Below, one piece after another: positions 21,341 through 25,608 of a DNA stretch of 25,608 nucleotides (the stretch's first letter is position 1; each line of letters begins with the position of its first letter). Both the position numbers and the translations under genes were made by a program. The stretch is from the NCBI GenBank assembly GCA_964457415.1, contig CAYWFB010000020.1:1-25608 (forward strand), read 5' to 3'. The stretch comes from Fimenecus sp964457415 (lineage in GTDB: Bacteria > Bacillota > Clostridia > Oscillospirales > Acutalibacteraceae). A model generated the notes under the pieces. That model ran no database searches. It saw only the letters and a program-made list of their open reading frames with translations, and was not told where the DNA came from.

Positions 21341-22393
21341 TTGGAATTTTTGACCAAAGAATACACATTCCCCTCACATTCGGGGTTGTGCGATATATAT
21401 GCCCAGAGCGCCGCACCAATTGACTACGGCTCAATCAAGGGAATTATACAGATTTCTCACGGAATGGCTGAATACTCAAACCGATATGCACGATTTGCCC
21501 TTGAGCTTTGCAAGGCGGGTTATGCAGTGTTTATCAGCGACCATATAGGTCACGGCTCGTCAGTTACAGACCGTGATATGCTTGGATTTTTCGGCGAAAC
21601 CGAAGGCGAAGAGCATTTCGTTGAGGATTTAAAGGCATTGACCGATAAAATCAAAGCCGAATATCCTCACCTGCCGTTTTTTATGTTGGGTCACGGAATG
21701 GGCAGTCTTATTGCCCGCAAATATACGGCGAAATATGGCTATTTGCTTGATGGCGTAATTTATAGCGGTACAAGTGGCGAAAATCCCGCTTTGGGAATTG
21801 GAATTCAGCTTGCAAATACGTTGATTAAAGAAAACGGACCAATGCACCGTTCAGAGTTGCTTGACACAATAGCATTCGGCGCATACAACCGCAAGACTAA
21901 AAAGCGTACTGATTACGATTGGGGCACTCGCGACGAGGCAGAGGTTGACAAATATATGGCGGACGAGCTTTGCGGATACAAATACACCGTAAGCGGTATG
22001 AAGGCGCTTTTCACAACCTTGAGGCAGGTTTCGTCACGCCGTTGGTATAACTCGGTGCCCTTGAGTATGCCAATACTTCTCATATCGGGCTCAATGGATC
22101 CTGTGGGTGACTACGGCAAAGGCGTTAACGAAGTTTATAGGACGCTCAAAAAGACGGGACACAAAAATGTTTCAATGAAAATCTATGAGGGCGCCCGCCA
22201 CGAAATTCTCAATGAAATCAATCGCGGTGAGGTTTATATTGATATTATCGACTGGCTCGACGAAAAGGTTGAAAAGCAAAAAGAAGAAATGACCCAACCC
22301 GCAGTTGTAGAATCAATTGACGAGATTGTCGCCCCACCCGAAACGGAAGAAAAGACAGACGAGAATACAAAAAATCAGAATAGTGAAGAATAA
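21341..22393 (+). CDS. Alpha/beta hydrolase (monoacylglycerol lipase-like) lacking the Ser nucleophile
   Basis: The 350-residue protein has the Hydrolase_4/serine aminopeptidase S33 fold: IKGIIQISHGMAEYSNRYARFA (oxyanion HG at 40-41), SDHIGHGSS near 67-74, then the nucleophile elbow FMLGHGMGS at 114-122. Residue 119, normally Ser in GHSMGS, is Gly (codon GGA). The rest of the triad appears present: Asp in SGSMDPVGD and His in GARHEIL. So it either lost esterase activity or works otherwise. The last 40 residues are a charged, disordered tail rich in Glu. I start at TTG 21341 because TTAAGGTGA precedes it and an extended -10 sits 35 nt upstream; a longer in-frame ATG at 21218 would be untranscribed and its extra 41 residues look non-coding. 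Confidence 0.85.
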   Translation: MEFLTKEYTFPSHSGLCDIYAQSAAPIDYGSIKGIIQISHGMAEYSNRYARFALELCKAGYAVFISDHIGHGSSVTDRDMLGFFGETEGEEHFVEDLKALTDKIKAEYPHLPFFMLGHGMGSLIARKYTAKYGYLLDGVIYSGTSGENPALGIGIQLANTLIKENGPMHRSELLDTIAFGAYNRKTKKRTDYDWGTRDEAEVDKYMADELCGYKYTVSGMKALFTTLRQVSSRRWYNSVPLSMPILLISGSMDPVGDYGKGVNEVYRTLKKTGHKNVSMKIYEGARHEILNEINRGEVYIDIIDWLDEKVEKQKEEMTQPAVVESIDEIVAPPETEEKTDENTKNQNSEE

Positions 22394-22399
22394 CAACGA

Positions 22400-22426
22400 C
22401 GGACTACCGATTGGTAGTCCGTTTTT
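22400..22426 (+). terminator. Terminator of the alpha/beta hydrolase gene
   Basis: CGGACTACC, loop GATT, GGTAGTCCG is a perfect 9-bp stem followed by TTTTT, 6 nt past the stop. Confidence 0.9.
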
Positions 22427-22444
22427 GGTTGTATTTGAGTTTTG

Positions 22445-22490
22445 AATCCCTCCACCGCGGTCCCCTTCCCTTTAACAAGGGAGGCTTTCA
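22445..22490. repeat. Intergenic repeat of the CCCTCC...AAGGGAGG type
   Basis: GAATCCCTCCACCGCGG is followed by CCCTTCCCTTTAACAAGGGAGG; CCTTCCCTT and AAGGGAGG nearly pair. It resembles a widespread intergenic repeat of gut Clostridia (in the other orientation GCCTCCCTTGTTAAAGGGA and a tail GGAGGGATTC). It may serve as the terminator of the GH43-like gene. Confidence 0.5.
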
Positions 22491-22491
22491 T

Positions 22492-23424
22492 TCAGAATTT
22501 TGCATTTTTAAGTCTTTCGTATTCTTCGTCGGTGATTTCGATTACTCCGCCGTGCTTATAGCCATAGGGGAATGAAACGAGTTCGGGCTGACGCGTAAAA
22601 TGTGCATCGCCGGGCATGTTTGAAAAAAAGGGAACATAGCCCATTTTTTCTTTCTCGCAACCGAAGAAATCAAGCATCAGGCACCATCTGCCGTCGGGCA
22701 AGGTATAAACCGTGGGGGCCTCGTAAGAGCCGGGCCAATAAACCTCTTCAGCCATGTATTTCTCGAATTCTGCATCGTGCTCAAAAGGTCCGTAAAGGCT
22801 CTTTGAGGTTGCGTGCATATTCATTGGCGGATTGTGAGCATTCTTATAGAACAAATGATATGTGTCACCCACCTTGGTGATATGGGTGTCAAGAATTTCG
22901 TTGTCCTTTGTAAAATAGAGCTTGGGCTCTGAAAAAGTCTCAAAATCCTTGGTGGTTGAGCAATAAATTGACATATGCTTGAAGTTATCCTCTGCCACCG
23001 TTGAGCCCCAATGGATTAAATACTCTTGCGTGTCTTCGTCAAAGAACACCTCGGGAGCCCACATACAACCGAAATCATCGCGACCGAAATGGACTAATTT
23101 CTCTTCGCTGAAATGCACCAAGTCATCAGTTTTCCACATACGCAGGCACTTACTGCCCGTACTGTTGATATTTGACCAATCCAATCTGAGATTTTCGTCA
23201 TAACGATATGCAACGCACAAATCCGTTGTAAGAATTACAAATCCACCCGTGTGAAGTCGCACGATTTCAATATCGCGACAACCTTTTTCGCCCAATTCCG
23301 CGGTTAGAATTGGATTGCCGTCATTAACCTTTTCCCAATTGAGCCCGTCACGGCTGACACCGAAATAAACCTGCTCGCCGTCGGGAGTGATTTTTTCTTT
23401 AAAATGTGTGAATAAATATGGCAT
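22492..23424 (-). CDS. Glycoside hydrolase family 43-like beta-propeller protein
   Basis: The 310-residue protein has the five-bladed propeller pattern of GH43-like enzymes, which remove arabinose or xylose units from plant polysaccharides. Candidate active-site residues are D51 (CRDIEIVR), the WAPE motif at 122-125, D179 (LDTHI) and E235 (SYEAPTVY). The first-blade motif is less canonical than in proven GH43 enzymes, so activity is uncertain. There is no signal peptide, so it would act in the cytoplasm on imported oligosaccharides, perhaps taken up by a GPH symporter elsewhere. The ATG at 23424 has GCAGGTG before it. Single-gene unit, divergent from the radical SAM gene. Confidence 0.8.
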   Translation of the reverse strand: MPYLFTHFKEKITPDGEQVYFGVSRDGLNWEKVNDGNPILTAELGEKGCRDIEIVRLHTGGFVILTTDLCVAYRYDENLRLDWSNINSTGSKCLRMWKTDDLVHFSEEKLVHFGRDDFGCMWAPEVFFDEDTQEYLIHWGSTVAEDNFKHMSIYCSTTKDFETFSEPKLYFTKDNEILDTHITKVGDTYHLFYKNAHNPPMNMHATSKSLYGPFEHDAEFEKYMAEEVYWPGSYEAPTVYTLPDGRWCLMLDFFGCEKEKMGYVPFFSNMPGDAHFTRQPELVSFPYGYKHGGVIEITDEEYERLKNAKF

Positions 23425-23522
23425 AATGGCACCTGCTTTATGTTTGATATATGCATTTTAACACAAGCACATAATTGTTTCAATAATACAAATAAGTTTT
23501 TATTTAATATTTGAGGAATGTA

Positions 23523-23531
23523 TGATATAAT
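23523..23531 (+). promoter_or_regulatory. Extended -10 of the radical SAM gene
   Basis: TGATATAAT is a perfect extended -10, 27 nt before the ATG at 23559; the -35 position (TTTAAT) is weak. Confidence 0.6.
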
Positions 23532-23558
23532 TGTTTTACTAAAAGTAGGAGATTTGAA

Positions 23559-24392
23559 ATGAAGAGATTTGCAAAGGTATATATTGAAATTTCTAATATC
23601 TGCAATCTGAAATGCTCGTTTTGTCCGGGCACTGTCCGTGTGCCCCGAAGAATGAATGTTAATGAAATTGAATTAATATTAAATAAAATCAAGCCTTATA
23701 CTGATTATATATATTTTCATTTGTTGGGTGAGCCTCTTTGCCACCCCGAGCTTGAAAGCTTTTTGAAACTTGCGGAAAATATGGATTTTAAGGTGATTAT
23801 CACCACAAACGGAACTTTATTAAATAAAAATGCGGATATACTTCTGAATTCAATTTCTCATTACAAAACGGTTATTTCACTGCACTCCTTTGAGGCAAAT
23901 AACAACAAAAATTCATTTGAGAACTATTTAAAGGATTGCTTTGAATACGCAAAATCTGCCGAAAATAAAAAAATCGTTGTTCTAAGGCTTTGGAACAACG
24001 GCGGTAAAGACAGTTTGAATGATGAGATTTTGAATATCCTTGAAAATTACTTCCCGAAGCCGTGGAATGAAGAACGGAACGGCACAAGAATAGGCAATAA
24101 AATCTTTTTGCAATATGGGGATAAATTCGATTGGCCCACACTTGAAAGTAATAGCGTTAGTGAAAATGTTTTCTGCTATGGGCTCCGCGACCAGATTGGC
24201 ATTCTTGCCGATGGCACGGTTGTGCCCTGTTGCCTTGATAATAATGGTGAAATCAATTTAGGAAATGTTTTTGAAGAAGATTTAGAAGATATTATAAATT
24301 CCGAAAAGGCACAAAAGATTTATAACGGATTTTCAAACCGCACCGCCTGCGAAGAGCTTTGCAAAAAATGTAGCTTTGTGAGGAAGTTTTGA
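23559..24392 (+). CDS. Radical SAM/SPASM protein
   Basis: The 277-residue protein has the radical SAM cluster motif CNLKCSFC (C15, C19, C22), which holds the [4Fe-4S] cluster that cleaves S-adenosylmethionine, followed by HLLGEPLCHPEL (58-69) and ITTNGTLL. The C-terminal third contains CYGLRDQIGILADGTVVPCC and CEELCKKC, a SPASM/twitch-like set of cysteines for an extra cluster. Such proteins modify peptides or enzymes or act in cofactor pathways; no small peptide substrate gene is seen directly beside it. The start has TAGGAGAT. Radical SAM chemistry is certain from the motif; the substrate is unknown. Confidence 0.9.
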   Translation: MKRFAKVYIEISNICNLKCSFCPGTVRVPRRMNVNEIELILNKIKPYTDYIYFHLLGEPLCHPELESFLKLAENMDFKVIITTNGTLLNKNADILLNSISHYKTVISLHSFEANNNKNSFENYLKDCFEYAKSAENKKIVVLRLWNNGGKDSLNDEILNILENYFPKPWNEERNGTRIGNKIFLQYGDKFDWPTLESNSVSENVFCYGLRDQIGILADGTVVPCCLDNNGEINLGNVFEEDLEDIINSEKAQKIYNGFSNRTACEELCKKCSFVRKF

Positions 24393-24484
24393 AATTACAA
24401 GTAAAACAAACAATCATCCATTTGTATGGTTTCTGCTTTTTGCAGTACGTCTCACTTTAGAACCAAGGTTTGTTAATTTCAAAA
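24387..24484. other. 98-bp inverted-repeat element with nested hairpins
   Basis: TTTTGAAATTA (24387-24397) and TAATTTCAAAA (24474-24484) are perfect 11-bp inverted repeats. Between them are CCAT-TTGT-ATGG (24418-24429) and CTGC-TTTTT-GCAG (24433-24445). The left arm overlaps the radical SAM stop. It may be a small structured RNA or a miniature mobile element. The rest of the gap to 24612 is AT-rich with nothing recognisable. Confidence 0.4.
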
Positions 24485-24612
24485 TTGTATGCTTCAATGC
24501 AGAAGGTTAAGTAAATTAAAGCAACTCGACAAATTAGATTTTACTGATGCAATTATATCATATGTATTACAATATTTCTATAATAAAAACTTCTGTAAAA
24601 TCAACATTACTG

Positions 24613-24641
24613 TTGAATAAAATCCGTTTATGTGTTACAAT
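24613..24641 (+). promoter_or_regulatory. Promoter of the CDP-alcohol phosphatidyltransferase gene
   Basis: TTGAAT, 17-nt spacer ending ATGTGT, and TACAAT, 36 nt before the ATG. It has the same hexamers and spacing as the tRNA-Ala promoter. Confidence 0.72.
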
Positions 24642-24677
24642 CTAACTGCTCATACAAGCTAACAAGGTAGGTAACTT

Positions 24678-25241
24678 ATGAAAAAGCATTTAGCCAATAT
24701 AGTAACATCAAGCAGAATATTAGGTGCAATAGTTTTATTTTTCTGCAAAGATATTACGACAACTTTTTTAATTGTATATGTTTTATGTGGTTTTACAGAT
24801 TTAATAGACGGACCAATCGCAAGAAAAACCAACAGCTCAAGCACCCTGGGTGCAACACTTGACACGGTTGGTGATGTAGGAACATATCTTGCACTGACTA
24901 AAATTCTTATTAAAAACAAACTTGTACCCGGTTGGATTCTTATCTGGATTATAAGTGCAGGTGTTCTTTTTGGAATTTGCTCCCTTATATCAAAAAAGCG
25001 GTTTAATAAAATGTATCTCCCCCACACATATTTAGGCAAAATCTTCGGTGGAGCAGTATTCGTTTTGCCAATTGCAATGCAGGTGGTTGACGGAGCAGTC
25101 TGGATGGCTGTAATCTGCACAATTGCATCAATCCACGCTATTGAATTATTAATTATTCAAAGCAAAAACAATGAATCTTTGGATTTTGTCCCTTCAGTTT
25201 TTCACATTAATAAAAAACTGAAAGCAAATATGAAGAAATGA
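24678..25241 (+). CDS. CDP-alcohol phosphatidyltransferase family protein
   Basis: The 187-residue membrane enzyme carries the complete family motif: D41-LI-D44-G45-PI-A48-R49, eight residues, G58, then D62 and D66. These Asp bind the metal that helps transfer a phosphatidyl group from CDP-diacylglycerol to an alcohol such as glycerol 3-phosphate, serine or inositol. About six hydrophobic segments fit the family; the charged C-terminus (NKKLKANMKK) is cytoplasmic. AAGGTAGGT precedes the ATG. The acceptor alcohol cannot be named. It is a single-gene unit between its own promoter and terminator. Confidence 0.9.
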   Translation: MKKHLANIVTSSRILGAIVLFFCKDITTTFLIVYVLCGFTDLIDGPIARKTNSSSTLGATLDTVGDVGTYLALTKILIKNKLVPGWILIWIISAGVLFGICSLISKKRFNKMYLPHTYLGKIFGGAVFVLPIAMQVVDGAVWMAVICTIASIHAIELLIIQSKNNESLDFVPSVFHINKKLKANMKK

Positions 25242-25290
25242 CAAAAATTTAAAAAAATCCACTGACGATACACATTTCTATAAATAATCA

Positions 25291-25327
25291 ACAAGGAGCA
25301 AATTTCAAAATCTGCTCCTTGTTTTTA
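25291..25327 (+). terminator. Terminator of the phosphatidyltransferase gene
   Basis: ACAAGGAGCA (25291-25300) and TGCTCCTTGT (25313-25322) form a perfect 10-bp stem followed by TTTTTA. The remaining gene-free stretch 25328-25419 holds nothing I can identify. Confidence 0.85.
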
Positions 25328-25419
25328 TATTTTCTGCTAAACAAATTCTTATTTTTCGGGATGATTATATCACACCTGATGCGAAATTACAATCGTGTGT
25401 GGGTATTCACTGAATAAAT

Positions 25420-25518
25420 CAATGCGAAGCATTGCATATCATCAAAACGCAGTTTTGTATATCATCATTGCGAAAGCAATGCACCTACGGCGATGATATA
25501 CCATTGCTTTCGCAATGG
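25420..25518. repeat. Cluster of four short palindromes joined by ATATCATC linkers
   Basis: Hairpins CAATGC-GAA-GCATTG (25420-25434), CAAAAC-GCA-GTTTTG (25443-25457), CATTGC-GAAA-GCAATG (25466-25481) and CCATTGC-TTTC-GCAATGG (25501-25518) are separated by ATATCATC at 25436-25443 and 25459-25466 and its complement GATGATAT at 25492-25499. This is a REP-like intergenic element, not coding. Confidence 0.75.
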
Positions 25519-25520
25519 AT

Positions 25521-25556
25521 AAAAAAATTCCAAGTCGAAAGACTTGGAATTTTTTT
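25521..25556 (-). terminator. Terminator of tRNA-Cys
   Basis: A 16-bp perfect stem (AAAAAAATTCCAAGTC, loop GAAA, complement to 25556) with A/T tracts on both sides; it could work in both directions. Confidence 0.88.
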
Positions 25557-25608
25557 GGAGGCGACAATCGGATTTGAACCGATGAATCAGGGTTTTGCAG
25601 ACCCACGC
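25556..25608 (-). tRNA. tRNA-Cys (GCA anticodon), 3' part
   Basis: The last 53 nt of the gene are visible, with encoded CCA and discriminator U. The anticodon loop CTGCAAA between GGGT and ACCC gives anticodon GCA; the T-arm has GGTTCAAATCC. The 5' part is beyond the window edge. Confidence 0.92.

Noticed and set aside
25420..25518. CRISPR array
   Set aside because: The repeated unit is only 8 nt, one copy is inverted, the intervening parts are themselves palindromes, and no cas gene is near.

Overview
The window looks like a chromosomal segment of a low-GC Gram-positive anaerobe, most likely a gut Clostridia member of the Oscillospiraceae/Ruminococcaceae type. This is inferred from strong AGGAGG-type ribosome binding sites, the dimeric form of glycyl-tRNA synthetase, a Clostridia-type CoA-transferase, GPH sugar symporters, a TnpV remnant and short palindromic intergenic repeats. 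No species can be assigned from the sequence alone. Most genes lie on the minus strand.

Layout. (1) 1-2160: the 5' end of a small DUF6809-like gene; then a divergent locus with an XRE-type repressor on the plus strand and a small Cys-rich protein plus a zinc-ribbon/SHOCT protein on the minus strand. The SHOCT gene is interrupted by an in-frame TAA. Two near-identical 21-bp sites in opposite orientation frame the divergent promoter. (2) 2237-12641: minus-strand metabolic genes: a small HEYGH membrane protein, a GPH symporter, a diacylglycerol-kinase-like lipid kinase, glyQS, putP, a 4-hydroxybutyrate CoA-transferase-like enzyme, a PHP-domain protein and a geranylgeranyl-reductase-like flavoprotein. 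(3) 12827-14266: a second GPH symporter on plus, divergent from the flavoprotein. (4) 14452-18900: a minus-strand cluster of response regulator, ABC ATPase, ABC permease, histidine kinase and an aminoglycoside-phosphotransferase/fructosamine-kinase-like protein. A nearly identical direct-repeat box precedes both the regulator and the ABC genes.

(5) 19054-21163 is the most unusual region. A nonsense-interrupted tnpV gene is followed by a 59-nt 3' fragment of tRNA-Ala, two tandem barstar genes (one frameshifted at its start), a barnase-type RNase fused to a phage-head-like Cys/His segment, and an intact tRNA-Ala(GGC). The toxin has a near-consensus promoter with a LexA-type SOS box at its expected start site. 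I read this as a DNA-damage-controlled toxin/immunity cassette left beside a tRNA by a mobile element.

(6) 21341-25608: an alpha/beta hydrolase whose GxSxG nucleophile is Gly, a GH43-like protein, a radical SAM/SPASM protein, a CDP-alcohol phosphatidyltransferase, a palindromic repeat element and the 3' part of tRNA-Cys(GCA). Most transcription units end in clear hairpin-plus-T-tract terminators, which helps define the operons.
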